Shown here piece after piece: positions 21,383-31,119 of a stretch of 64,000 nt of DNA. Below the pieces are notes generated by a model. The model was not told the DNA's origin. It searched no databases and worked only from the letters and a program-made list of their open reading frames with translations. Each line of letters opens with the position of its first letter. Within the stretch, counting starts at the first letter, position 1. The DNA is from Drosophila persimilis (lineage: Eukaryota > Arthropoda > Insecta > Diptera > Drosophilidae): NCBI RefSeq assembly GCF_003286085.1, contig NW_020825525.1:1-64000 (forward strand), written 5' to 3'. The position numbers were made by a program, and so were the translations under genes.

Positions 21383-22873
21383 TGTATGTATTCGGGCTCA
21401 AAACGAATCTTCTGCGCTATTTCTAATCGATTCATTTCTCCTGTCCTGAGACATTGCGCCATACGATTAACCCAGATTATTGAAGGTCTCTCCTGCGGGA
21501 TACCAAGGGCTATGCGACGCTCTTGTTCAAGGTGTTTCCGTTCGACAAGTGCTTCCTTGACTTGAGACTCCCGGAGTTTACGCTGTTGTTCAAAGTTGGC
21601 AGCAGTAGTTGTTGTTGTGCTGCCTGCTGCAGGAGTTGTTGTTGGAGAGGCAGAAAGTGAGTTTTCGGCTGCTTTGTGTATCTAGGCCGGTCCAGCCTTT
21701 GAGGAATGAAGGGCTGCATGATGAGTCTTTTTGCTTCCAGATTTGGATGGCGAAATAGTGAAGCTGCTAGCCTGCCGCTGGCTTTATCAAAGGTTTCTTC
21801 TGCAGAGTCAATGTTGTGTGCATCTCGGATAACTTGATTTCTTGTGTACCTGCTAGCCTTCACGATTTTTCGTAGGAGTTGGTTCTGTGCGCTTTCTACC
21901 CTGCAAAATTGTGATTCGCATACCAATGCTCCCCATACAGGTAAGGCATATTGCCATATTGCGGCGATTAATTGTTTATAAATAACCATTTTGCATCTTT
22001 TAGATAGCCGGCCCTGATGATCATTGATCCAGTTCAGTCTCATGGCTGCTGCTCTCACTCGAATTGCTAACTGGGTGGTATGGGCATGTAGCACAAGTTT
22101 CCTGTCCATTATCAAGCCTAGATAGCGATGCCTTGGATTACTTTTGATAGCTTCGTTGTACATTTTTGGCGATAGCTCATCTATGCCATTTGCAATCGGT
22201 CGCCTTGTGTAAAGGACATGGACCGTTTTCCTGGTATTAAGGCTGATGCACCATTTGGAAGCCCAGGCAGTGAAGTGTTCAAGATAACACTGATTTGTTC
22301 TAACCGCTGTACTGGCTTCTTTTTTAGCACATAGGATGATTGTGTCATCTGCGTAAGTAGAAAGCATCATGTTGTTGTATATATTCGACTCAATTCTTTC
22401 ATTTTGTTCTGACAGGTGCGGTAGCGGCATATCCGACGTGAAGACTGTGTAGAGTACAGGGCCGAGGACGCTACCCGGGGCACTCCTACGCAAATCCTTC
22501 CAGGTCTCGAGCGTATTCCATTGTTTCCGTTTACAAAAAATGTTCTATCTGCTAAGTAACTTTTTAAAACGTTGTAATATGTAAACGGGAGTAGCTTCGC
22601 TAGCTTAAGTAGGAGACCATTATGCCAAACTCGGTCAAAGGCTTCGCTCACGTCAATAAATACGGCAGAACAAAATAACTGTTTCTCATATGCATCAAGA
22701 ATATACTGTGTAACGCGTGCCAGTTGTTGGTCATTGCTATGCTCACAAAAGCTTCAGCTTTCTCCTCGCTACTCTTTGACCACCTATAGCCTTCTCTACT
22801 ACCACTACTGCTGGGAATTTTCAATGGCCAGTTTGGTTCTGGCTGCCACTTTAAAAAGTTTGTTAAGCGCCAT
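21383..22873 (-). mobile_element. TRL non-LTR retrotransposon, copy 1 (RT fragment)
   Basis: Minus-strand piece of a Jockey-clade element, called TRL here. It begins (3' side, left) inside the ORF2 C-terminal region and ends (5' side, right) at 22873, where the 3' end of copy 2 starts directly with TTTCGGGTTGTGTGTCGAC. Relative to copy 2 it lacks about 540 bp of the RT N-terminal part at about 22742. Its 3' end is missing, and the left neighbour is unassigned. Confidence 0.85.
21510..22651 (-). pseudogene. TRL copy 1 ORF2 reverse transcriptase remnant
   Basis: RT in two overlapping frames. The upstream part has AFDRVWHNGLLLKLAKLLPF. A small indel inside the GVPQGSVLGP motif (about 22480) shifts the frame, after which TYADDTIILCAKKEAS (catalytic YADD), SKWCISLNTRKTVHVLY and RYLGLIMDRKL follow. 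The C-terminal side has the Gln-rich stretch typical of this element. It is not functional. A third frame at 22648-22905 is the 5' remnant (SSGSREGYRWSKSSEEKAEAF). Confidence 0.85.
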
Positions 22874-23385
22874 TTTCGGGTTGTGTGTCGACGGCGTGAG
22901 CACAATAGGACTGATCGGCCACAGCAGGTGACCCTCAGCTAAGTTTATTTGTTTCCACAATTTTACATTTAAACGCTTTTACAAATATTTTTAAAAGCTG
23001 TTCCTTTAACAGCGGAACCACTACTTAAAATGGTTGGGAAACTCTACAAAATGTTACAGAGAAATGGATAAGGCACTTTACATTACAAGAAATCAACATT
23101 TTCTGGCAACGAAATGCGCTTGTTTACATTTGGAAATTGCATTGTAAGTAATAAAAATATAAATTTAACAAATAGAAGCTGTATTAATTATAATTTCTTT
23201 GCCCATTTAATTACATCGGACGTATATATAGGTATGATCCTCTATCATCAGCTCACTGGATGGAATTGAGTCTGTAGAAGTTGGCTTGAGTAGGTGTCAA
23301 AATAAAGGACCCGGTGACTTCATCAGGCTGCTGCAGTCTCAAGGGAAGTATAAAGCCGCACCGTAAGTGAGTAAGTATTCGATTG
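22874..23385 (-). other. TRL copy 2 3' untranslated region
   Basis: About 510 bp, repeated closely in copies 4 (from 34731) and 6 (from 51036). On the minus strand the end reads GTCGACACACAACCCGAAA. No protein frame was seen on the sense strand. The plus strand carries intron-like signals, listed separately. Confidence 0.8.
23144..23216 (+). other. antisense intron-like segment, acceptor mutated (copy 2)
   Basis: The plus strand shows a donor GTAAGTAATA and, 73 bp on, a pyrimidine-rich end. In copies 4 and 6 the end is TTAATTACAG followed by CGGAC; here it reads TTACATCGG, so the AG is lost. The size and AT content fit a fly intron. It is non-coding on both strands. Confidence 0.4.
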
Positions 23386-23859
23386 TTACAAATTGCTTCG
23401 CCTATATGCTTCCAGAGGGCGTGTCTTTCGGTGTGCGCCTTTCCACCATTGGCGCACTGGACGGCGGTGAAATTTCAGAAGGTGACCTGGGAGCGGTCCG
23501 AGTAAATGCCACGTGACGTCATTAGGCTGCTGCAACTGCCATGGATCCAGCATTAGGCCAATGAGAAGAAGATTCACCAGTGGCTGTTGTAACTGTTGGA
23601 CAGGCCTTCGTTGGATGCTGGATATACTGCGGTGCGGATTTGGCGAGCCAGTCAAAAGGCGATTCCAGGGGTGGAAATGTGCATCGGTAATGGACGAGGC
23701 ACCTTCTGGTGCAGAAGCGAGCATTGCAGCCGGCTCGCTGCGCCCAGCCAGAGGATTCGCAAAGGGATAGCTGGCCACCGGGTGGACTACTCGCCTCCGC
23801 TTTCGCCGTGTATTCACCAGGAGGCCGTCAGTATCTGTGCTGTTTGCCTGTAGATAGAA

Positions 23860-23915
23860 GTAAGCAGAGTTATTGCCATCCAGATTGGCATTGAAGATTT
23901 TTCGTATTCTTTCAG
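23860..23915 (+). other. antisense intron-like segment, repeat unit B (copy 2)
   Basis: 56 bp on the plus strand from GTAAGCAGAG to TATTCTTTCAG. The same bases encode the conserved NANLDGNNSAY stretch on the minus strand, so sense coding alone could conserve them. Confidence 0.3.
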
Positions 23916-24171
23916 GTTTTGGAGTGGCGATAGGCTGCTGCAGGCTGCGGAGTGGATTCGGAGAAGTTGCCAAAAAGTCATTCCGGATACGCAGGTCAAT
24001 CCCGGCAGTAGGCGAGGCCCTTATAGAAGATGGCGTGGGAGGCCGCTCGCTGCACGCAGCCATAGGAATTACAGCAGGATGGCAGGCCAACGGATGGACT
24101 GCTGGGCGCCAGATTTGCATTGGATGCACCAAGAGGCAGTCAGTAGCTGTGATATTTGCCTGTAAATAAAG

Positions 24172-24227
24172 GTAAGCAGAATTATTGCCATCCAGATTGG
24201 CATTGATGATATTTTGTCTTCTTTTAG
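24172..24227 (+). other. antisense intron-like segment, repeat unit A (copy 2)
   Basis: 56 bp on the plus strand from GTAAGCAGAA to TCTTCTTTTAG, 312 bp from its sister in unit B. The donor, the pyrimidine tract and AG are all in place. Confidence 0.3.
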
Positions 24228-26266
24228 GTATTGGAGTGGCCATAGCTTTTGGTGTGGATTTGTGCGGGCTCGGCTTCTTCGGCGGCAAATGCTGCGTCCA
24301 TCTCGTCGTCGAGCTCCTTCTCTCTCTGCAGGGACTTCATCTGCTCTTCGAGAAGCTGCTCTGGAGTAGGCGGAGGGAATTTGTGTGGTTCAAGCGGAGT
24401 CATTATGAGCCTTTGTATGTATTCTGGCTCAAAACGAATCTTCTGCGCCATTTCTAATCGATTCATTTCTCCTCTCCTGAGACATTGCTCCATACGATTA
24501 ACCCAGATTATTGAGGGTCTCTCCTGCGGGATACCAAGGGCTATGCGACGCTCTTGTTCAAGGCGTTTCCGTTCGACAAGTGCTTTCTTGACTTGGGACT
24601 CCCGGAGTTGGCGCTGTTGTACAATTTCAAACTGCTCGTGTCTGATTAAAGTTGGCAGCAGTAGTTGTTGTTGTGCTGCCTGCTGCAGGAGTTGTTGTTG
24701 TTGAGGCCGAAAGTGAGTTTCCAGCTGCTTTGTGTATCTTGGCCGGTTAAGCCTTTGAGGAATGAAGGGCAGCATGATGAGTCTGTTTGCTTCCAGATTT
24801 GGATGGCGAAATAGTGAAGCTGCTAGCCTGCCGCTGGCTTTATCAAAGGTTTCTTCTGCAGAATCAATGTTGTGTGCATCTCGGATAACTTGATTTCTTG
24901 TGTACCTGCTAGCCTTCACGATTTTTTGTAGGAGTTGGTTCTGTGCGCTTTCTACCCTGCAAAATTGTGATTTGCATACCAATGCTCCCCCTACAGGTAA
25001 GGCATATTGCCATATTGGGGCGATTAATTGTTTATAAATAACCATTTTGCATCTTTTAGATAGCCGGCTCTGATGACCAATGATCCAGTTCAGTCTCATG
25101 GCTGCTGCTCTCACTCGAATTGCTAACTGGGTAGTATGGACAAGTAGCACGAGTTTCCTGTCCATTATCAAGCCTAGATAGCGATGCCTTGGCTTACTTT
25201 TGATAGCTTCGTTGTACATTTTTGGCGATAGCTCACCTATGCCATTTGCAATCGATCGCCTTGTGTAAAGGACATGGACCGTTTTGCTGGTATTAAGGCT
25301 GATGCACCATTTGGAAGCCCAGGCAGTGAAGTGTTCAAGATAACACTGATTTGTTCTAACCGCTGTACTGGCTTCTTTTTTAGCACATAGGATGATTGTG
25401 TCATCTGCGTAAGTAGAAATCATCATGTTGTTGTATATATTCGACTCAATTCTTTCATTTTGTTCTGACAGGTGCGGTAGCGGCATATCCGACGTGAAGA
25501 CTGTGTAGAGTACAGGGCCGAGGACGCTACCCTGGGGCACTCCTGCGCAAATCCTTCCAGGTCTCGAGCGTATTCCATTGTTTCCGTTTACAAAAAATGT
25601 TCTATCTGCTAAATAACTTTTTAAAACGTTGTAATATGTAAACGGGAGTAGCTTCGCTAGCTTAAGTAGTAGACCATTATGCCAAACTCGGTCAAAGGCT
25701 TCGCTCACGTCAATAAATACGGCAGAACAAAAAACCCGTTTCTCATATGCATCAAGAATATACTGTGTAACGCGTGCCAGTTGTTGCTCCGTGCTATGCT
25801 CTCTCCTGAATCCAAACTGATGAGAGGGAATGGCCTTCTCAAAGTCTTCGCATTCAAACATTCTTTTCATGAGCAAGGTTTCAAAGATTTTAGAGCAGCC
25901 AGCCAAAAGGCTAATCGGTCGATAAGAGCCAACTACATTTGCATTTTTGCTCGGTTTTTTAATCATTGTAATAGCAGTACATTTCCATTGTTTGGGGAAA
26001 TGGCCATGTCTCAAGATGCAATTGTAAATATTTTTCAAATGAATAATTACCTTTTGAGGTAACGCTTTAATGACTCTGTTGTTTATTTGGTCCATGCCAG
26101 GAGCCTTTTTGTTTTCTAGAGATTTGATTTCCATCATAACTTTATTGGGGGAAATAGGCCTGAACGGGAGTCTATTTACATCGTATTCCCGCCCAAATTG
26201 TTGCCTCTGAAGCCAGGCAGGTTTAGTTGTTAAGCGTTTGAGCTGCGCTATTTCCTTACACTCCAT
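24224..26266 (-). pseudogene. TRL copy 2 ORF2: reverse transcriptase domain
   Basis: 680 codons, the best RT of the family in this window. Motifs in order: KKAPGMDQINN (near 55), YRPISLLAGCSK (about 115), HQFGFRREHST, AVFIDVSEAFDRVWH (about 185), GVPQGSVLGPVLY (about 245) and the catalytic TYADDTIILC (about 283). The thumb follows (KWCISLNTSKTVHVLY, RYLGLIMDRKLVL). Beyond residue 500 comes a Gln-rich, helical, charged region (ALVERKRLEQERRIALG; EQLLEEQMKSLQ). The frame shifts at about 24290 before the repeated extension. The enzyme would copy element RNA at a target 3' end. The endonuclease is missing because the 5' side is truncated. Confidence 0.88.
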
Positions 26267-26425
26267 AACTACCCTATTTCTAAATTCGTCGGAGTTTATG
26301 AGTTTTTGGTGTGAATCTTTCTACTAAATGTGACACAAAAGCTTCAGCTTTCTCCTCGCTACTCTTTGTCCACCTATAGCCTTCTCTACTACCACTACTG
26401 CTGGGCATTTTCAATGGCTGCCTCT

Positions 26426-26980
26426 TTAAAGTCTTTCTGCCTCGCCGGTGACGGTGGTTTTAAGATACCACATCTTTTTCACCGTAGGCATGTTGGTTTC
26501 ATGCACCATGCATGAGAACAGATCGAAGAACTGGGTCCATTTTAATAGATCCCCATCAAACTTTGGGATGCTGATCCGTGGCAGCTGCACGTTATCCGTG
26601 TTTGGTGTGGCTGACTTTGCCAATGCTCTTTGGACCTTACTTTCCAGTGTTAGATAGGCTTCCATGTCGTATCCTCCTTCCACTGGGTCCTCGTATTCCT
26701 CATGAATTGTGAAATGGACTTCCTGCGCTTGAGTCCATAGTGATTTTATCAAATCACTTGATGTGCGTCCTTCCGCCTCTGAAAGTTGTTTCAGATTGCG
26801 CTTAACGGACTCTACTATAGCCTTTTGTCGGCGACATAGTGAAAGAAGTTTGCTGTAATCCTTCGAGGACTGCTGGATCAGACCGCTTTCTTTGGGAGCT
26901 ACCCGAGGATTCTCATGCCTTTCTTTAAAGACGATTTGACGTTCCTCACGAGCACTAGACGTCTGTGATAGCTTATCCAT
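26426..26980 (-). pseudogene. BEL-B copy 1 Gag N-terminal fragment
   Basis: 184 codons from MDKLSQTSSAREERQ. It matches the N-terminal third of the long BEL-B frame at 42905-46615, including PRISIPKFDGDLLKWTQFFD. It is cut at GEAERL by the breakpoint; the last residue or two come from TRL sequence. A one-base difference before the start (TGCTTCGG here, TGCCTTCGG in copy 2) removes the longer start seen in copy 2. Confidence 0.85.
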
Positions 26981-27000
26981 GCTTCGGTAAACATCGCAAT

Positions 27001-27270
27001 TTATTGCTTACATGTTGTACGTAAGTCTTCCCGGAATTTTACGTATTCATCCGTTTTGTCTGTATCGCGAAGCTTGGAGTCGTTTTTGTTGAAGCGATTC
27101 CACGCTTTTTCTAGTGCTGATATTTTGGCTTGAAAATAAGAGGCCGTTTGCTTTCGTTCTTGGGAATCTTTTTTATAGTTCCGAATGCACCTCGATATTT
27201 CCTCACCAATTTCTTGCTGCACATCCATTGCCATTGTAGCGGCAGCTTCTGCCTCCATATGTTTATCCAT
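27001..27270 (-). CDS. BEL-B copy 1 short leader frame (89 aa)
   Basis: MDKHMEAEAAATMAMDVQQE to DLRTTCKQ, a charged helical peptide ending in TAA just before the Gag frame. The copy at 46622-46891 differs at one residue (K/N near position 55). Its composition resembles the N-terminal region of other BEL Gag proteins, so it may be the true Gag N-terminus split off by a stop. Function otherwise unknown. Confidence 0.5.
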   Translation of the reverse strand: MDKHMEAEAAATMAMDVQQEIGEEISRCIRNYKKDSQERKQTASYFQAKISALEKAWNRFNKNDSKLRDTDKTDEYVKFREDLRTTCKQ

Positions 27271-27670
27271 TCTATCTGTTTGTACTTATTCCTTTCGACC
27301 CGTTGGGAGTGTTTTATTTGCTTTGCAGCTGGATACGCTCCGAATCGCAACCGTTGTCGGTCAGAAAGGTAATAGTACAGGTGATGTGTTGGATGGAGGG
27401 ATTTGTGCTGTTTCCAATCTATGGAACGCACGGAACAACAAAAATTTATTACCTTGGTGGTAGTCGAATTCTATAGCTGTTTTTCTGTGGGCTGATAACC
27501 TGAATATGTCAGATTTGCCAGAGTGATACTTATTGGTAGGAGATGCTACCGTAAGTGTATGGCCTGGTGCCAAAATTTTTATTGAAGATGTCCTGTTGAC
27601 TGCTTCAATCTGATGTCCAGATCGAATCCTTTCACTGTAGCTTGTCTGACAGTTTGAAAGGATGACCAAG

Positions 27671-27683
27671 GTCGGGGTCACCA
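27671..27683 (-). other. primer-binding site of BEL-B, Trp-tRNA-like (copy 1)
   Basis: The minus strand reads TGGTGACCCCGAC two bases from the LTR, the first 13 bases of the Trp-tRNA complement; the match fades after that (CTTGGT). Confidence 0.65.
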
Positions 27684-27685
27684 AA

Positions 27686-28279
27686 TGTTAATGTGTGTGT
27701 GTGTGTAGGAAGCTGGGTTGCATACGGTACATAAACCGTCTACAGTTTGGTCGTCGCAACTATAACTTGAACCAGTTGGACTGCGGAGTGGGTATCCTAC
27801 GGTGCGCAAGGGAGGGTCTGAAGACACGGCGACAGCCTCTGATGATTGCGATGGAAGTGAGTGACAGGTAGTTATGGTACTGTTTCTGATACTGATTTTA
27901 TTGACAAAAATGATTCTTATTTATAGGTAATGAAAGGTACAAAAGTGCTGAGTCTGTAAAATATATGTTTTGTGTATTATGGATAATTTTAGTGTCTGGT
28001 GGGCAATTGCGACATTTTGATGGTCAGCAACTGCCTCCGCTGTCTTCGCACTCTGCGGAAAGAGTGCATTGTCAGCAGAACTCACTGCAGTGGCTAGTGC
28101 ATTGTCAGCAGAACTCACTGCAGTGGCTAGTGTGTTGTCAGCAGAACTCACTGCAGTGGCTAGTGTGTTGTCGTGAGGTATTATATTGCATGTTAAATGG
28201 AACACTGTGTCGTGGTGTCACTGTGTTATGCCGACGGGTCTTATAAGCTATTACTTAAGCATACTTCTGCAACTGAACA
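27686..28279 (-). repeat. 5' LTR of BEL-B, copy 1
   Basis: 594 bp, plus-strand ends TGTTAATGTGTGTG and AACTGAACA. It contains a (TG)n run at the left end and a 33-bp minisatellite (about 28066-28170; unit ATTGTCAGCAGAACTCACTG and 13 more bases; three full units). Closely identical to the LTR at 47307-47900. Confidence 0.9.
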
Positions 28280-28972
28280 AGCCTTTTTGTTTTGTAGAGA
28301 TTTGATTTCCATCATAACTTCATTGGGGGAAATAGGCCTGAACGGGAGTCTATTTACATCGTATTCCCGCCCAAATTGTTGCCTGTGAAGCCAGGCAGGT
28401 TTAGTTGTTAAGCGTTTGAGCTGCACTATTTCCTTACACTCCATAACTACCCTATTTCTAAATTCGTCGGAGTTTATGAGTTTTGGTGTGAATCTTTCTT
28501 CTAAATGTGACACAAAAGCTTCAGCTTTCTCCTCGCTACTTTTTGTCCACCTATAGCCTTCTCTACTACCACTACTGCTGGGAATTTTCAATGGCCAGTT
28601 TGGTTCTGGCTGCCTCTTTAAAGTGTTTGTTAAGCGCCATAGTTTTTGCATTCTGTAACGATCTTGAGCGTCTACTTTTTTAAAAAGGTTATTGATCTGG
28701 TTATTTTTAGCCTTACGAAGGGCCTTTTTTAGCCGATGATTTGCTGCGTTGTATAACCTTCGCGTCTCCAAGGTGGGTCTGCGCATATGCTCCCTTTTAT
28801 GCTGCCATTTGAGCCTTAATAGTTTCTGTGTTTTCCTATCTAGTGGCAGTTGCCCTGTGCGTGGGTGAGAACGCAGATTTATTAGCGAAGTTGCAGACGC
28901 CGCTGCATTGTAGATGTTTTGATTTAGAATGTCGATCGCATCCTCAATGTCTTCTCCTGAGTTTATTTCCAT
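28280..28972 (-). pseudogene. TRL copy 3 ORF2 linker between endonuclease and RT
   Basis: 231 codons before the BEL-B junction (the open frame runs on to 28241 in LTR sequence). MEINSGEDIEDAIDILNQ is followed by a basic helical stretch (RKTQKLLRLKWQHKREHMRR; NHRLKKALRKAKNNQINNLF), and it ends NEVMMEIKSLQNKKA at the BEL-B LTR. This is the region between endonuclease and RT in Jockey-clade ORF2. The frame differs from the endonuclease piece. Confidence 0.82.
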
Positions 28973-29677
28973 GTTGAGATTGATACGCTGCGATAGGAAA
29001 TCGTTGTCAAAACGAATTTTTTGACATTTGCTTTGCTTGGTAGTAGTCGGCGATTTGTTACCGGGACTGTCGTTGAGCCACTGATGCCCAGGTTAATGAA
29101 GATAGGAAGATGGTCAGATTGCAGATCAACTGCTGAATATGCGTGAATTCTGTCATAGTTTATGCCAGCATATACTGCCAAATCAATAGCGGAGGGCCTT
29201 TTTCTTTGATCAAATGGGTAGTGTGTGGCTCCCCCAGTGGCCAACACATTTAAGCAGGTGTTTGCATGGATCGTGTTCATTAAAACTCTGCCTCTTTTAC
29301 AGGATCGCACATTGCCCCACCATGGGTGCTTAGCGTTCCAGTCCCCGCAAACTATAAATTTGGAACCATAACAGAGGCGGGCAATATATTGGCGCTAGAG
29401 CAATGACTTCATTATTGTTAGTGGTTAATGCGATGGGAGCACACTGCAAGAAATTTTCTGTAATTGGTTCAAGTGCAATGTGCTTGAGACCAATTTTGAC
29501 ATAAATGGCTACTCCACCTTTCCTTTTGGAGGAAGGGTGTGAGGCAGTATACAGTATGTAGACATTTATGGTTAGATTATCTGTTATTGTGGTAGTAGGG
29601 TCATTTGAGGTAATGCGGGTTTCAATAACCATCATTAGGTCCACGTTATTACGCTGCATAAATAGTTCTAACTCCAA
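28963..29677 (-). pseudogene. TRL copy 3 ORF2 apurinic-type endonuclease
   Basis: Two frames. 29330-29677 holds the N-terminal part: LELFMQRNNVDLMMVIETRI (the conserved Glu in ETR) and KRKGGVAIYVK. 28963-29310 holds the C-terminal part: NTIHANTCLNVLATGG, KRPSAIDLAVYAGI and the SDHLPIFINL motif with the catalytic His. The break near 29310-29400 includes a small deletion (YCPPLLWFQ). The start of the domain (VYWNACGL) lies further right and is separated by a TAG. Confidence 0.8.
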
Positions 29678-29775
29678 AATTTAGGTTTTTAGACCACAGG
29701 CGTTCCAATAAACGATTTTGAGAGAGCTGTTGTACTGGTCACCTGTAGTAGCAGTAGTGGTATGGGCTAAATTAT

Positions 29776-30896
29776 TATACCCGATACTCAAAATGAGTAT
29801 TGGGGTATATTAGATTTGTGGTAAAAGTGGATGTGTGTAACGTCCAGAAGGAATCGTTTCCGACCCCATAAAGTATATATATTCTTGATCAGCATCAATA
29901 GCCGAGTCGATTGAGCCATGTCTGTCTGTCCGTCTGTCCGTCTGTCCGTCCGTCCGTCTGTCCGTCTGTCCGTCCCCTTCAGCGCCTAATGCTCAAAGAC
30001 TATAAGAGCTAGAGCAACGATGTTTTGGATCCAGACTTCTGTGATATGTCACTGCTCCAAAAATATTTCAAAACTTTGCCCCGCCCACTTCCGCCCCCAC
30101 AAAGGGCGAAAATCTGTGGCATCCACAATTTTGACGATACGAGAAAACTAAAAACGCAGAATCGTAGAAGATGACTATATCTTCTAGAGTGCAAAATCTG
30201 AACCAGATCGTATAATTATTACAGCCAGAATCACGAAAACAATTTCACTCTTTCTCGCTCTGTCTCACTCTAACACACAGGTTTCATGGTCGGTTTTGCC
30301 AATTGCAAAATATGAGTTCAAGGATCTCAGAACCTATAAAAGCCAGAGCAACCAAATTTGGTATCCACACTCCTGTGATATCGGACCTTGACCGTTTCCT
30401 GTCCAAATTTCGCCACACCCCCTTCCGCCCCCGCAAAGGACGAAAATCTGAGGCAACCACAAATCTCAGAGACTATTAAGGCTAGAGTAACCAAATTTGG
30501 TACACACACTCCTTTAAGATGTCACTATAAAACGTATATCTCAGAATTTCGCCCCACCCCCATCCGCCCCCACAAAGGACGAAAATCTGTTGCATCCACA
30601 ATATTGCAGATTTGAGAAAACTAAAAACGCAGAATCATAGATAATAACCATATCTATCAGGTTGCTGAATCTGGATCAGATCAGATCATTTTCATAGCCA
30701 AAAGGAGCAAATCAATTTGCACTGGCTACGCAGCGCCCGACGTCACGCTCAGACTGATTTTCTGTCTCTCTCGCACGCACTCTTTGTCGTGTCGTTAAAT
30801 ATTAGCGGCGTCTGCCGGAGGAGAGCCATACTGACTTAGTATCGGGTATAACCGTAGAGTTGCGGTGTCCGCAGCAACTCACAACGTTCCCCCTCG
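29776..30896 (+). mobile_element. Helitron-like DINE-1/mini-me element, copy C
   Basis: About 1.1 kb, TATACCCGATACTC to CCCCCTCG, with all family landmarks. The duplicated region at about 49398 lacks it and reads AAATTATTTGTATTTAC straight through. The insertion is therefore between T's with no target duplication, and it happened after the segmental duplication. Confidence 0.9.
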
Positions 30897-31119
30897 TTTG
30901 TATTTACATTTGTGATGGTAGTAGCTAGAGGATTGGCTGTATTGTTGGCCGTAGTAGTGTTTGTAGTGTACGGTATTTCGGCGTAATTATTCATTTGCAA
31001 TGTCATTAGCGGTGGAAATAGTTTGTCCTTTATTTGAGATAATAAAAGTATGCAATAGATCTATAAGGGCATCCATTTATTTGCACATTTCACTTACAAG
31101 GAGAAGATTTCGGTGCACC

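Larger units (their letters stand above)
23386..24288 (-). pseudogene. TRL copy 2 ORF2 C-terminal extension with a 104-residue tandem repeat
   Basis: 300 codons in a different frame from the RT, joined to it by a frameshift at about 24230-24290. In copy 6 the transition is continuous, showing that this belongs to ORF2. It holds two units of about 312 bp. Each has a basic segment followed by NANLDGNNSAY, YLQANITATD or YLQANSTDTDG, a VHPLACHP or VHPVASYP stretch, and a Ser/Pro-rich tail. After the second unit comes a Gln/Pro/Arg-rich end. I recognise no known domain. Jockey-type ORF2 proteins usually end soon after RT, so the extension is unusual. Confidence 0.7.
22874..26432 (-). mobile_element. 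TRL non-LTR retrotransposon, copy 2 (3' half)
   Basis: Covers the 3' untranslated region, the ORF2 C-terminal extension, the complete RT and part of the linker before it. The 3' end (left, 22874) is joined without a gap to the truncated 5' end of copy 1. The 5' side (right) breaks at about 26431, where BEL-B gag sequence begins with a 2-base overlap (GT). Same orientation as all other TRL pieces. Confidence 0.88.
26431..28279 (-). mobile_element. BEL/Pao element BEL-B, copy 1 (5' end only)
   Basis: Contains the 5' LTR, primer site, leader frame and gag start, then breaks at 26431 against TRL copy 2. On the right the LTR edge (AACTGAACA, to 28279) is flush with TRL copy 3 inside ORF2. The same LTR/TRL junction occurs at 47900, so both BEL-B copies descend from one insertion that was later duplicated together with its surroundings. 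Confidence 0.88.

Noticed and set aside
24249-24704. Ser/Cys-rich 151-codon frame on the plus strand
   Set aside because: It is antisense to the well-supported TRL ORF2 and arises from CAG/CTG-rich codons.
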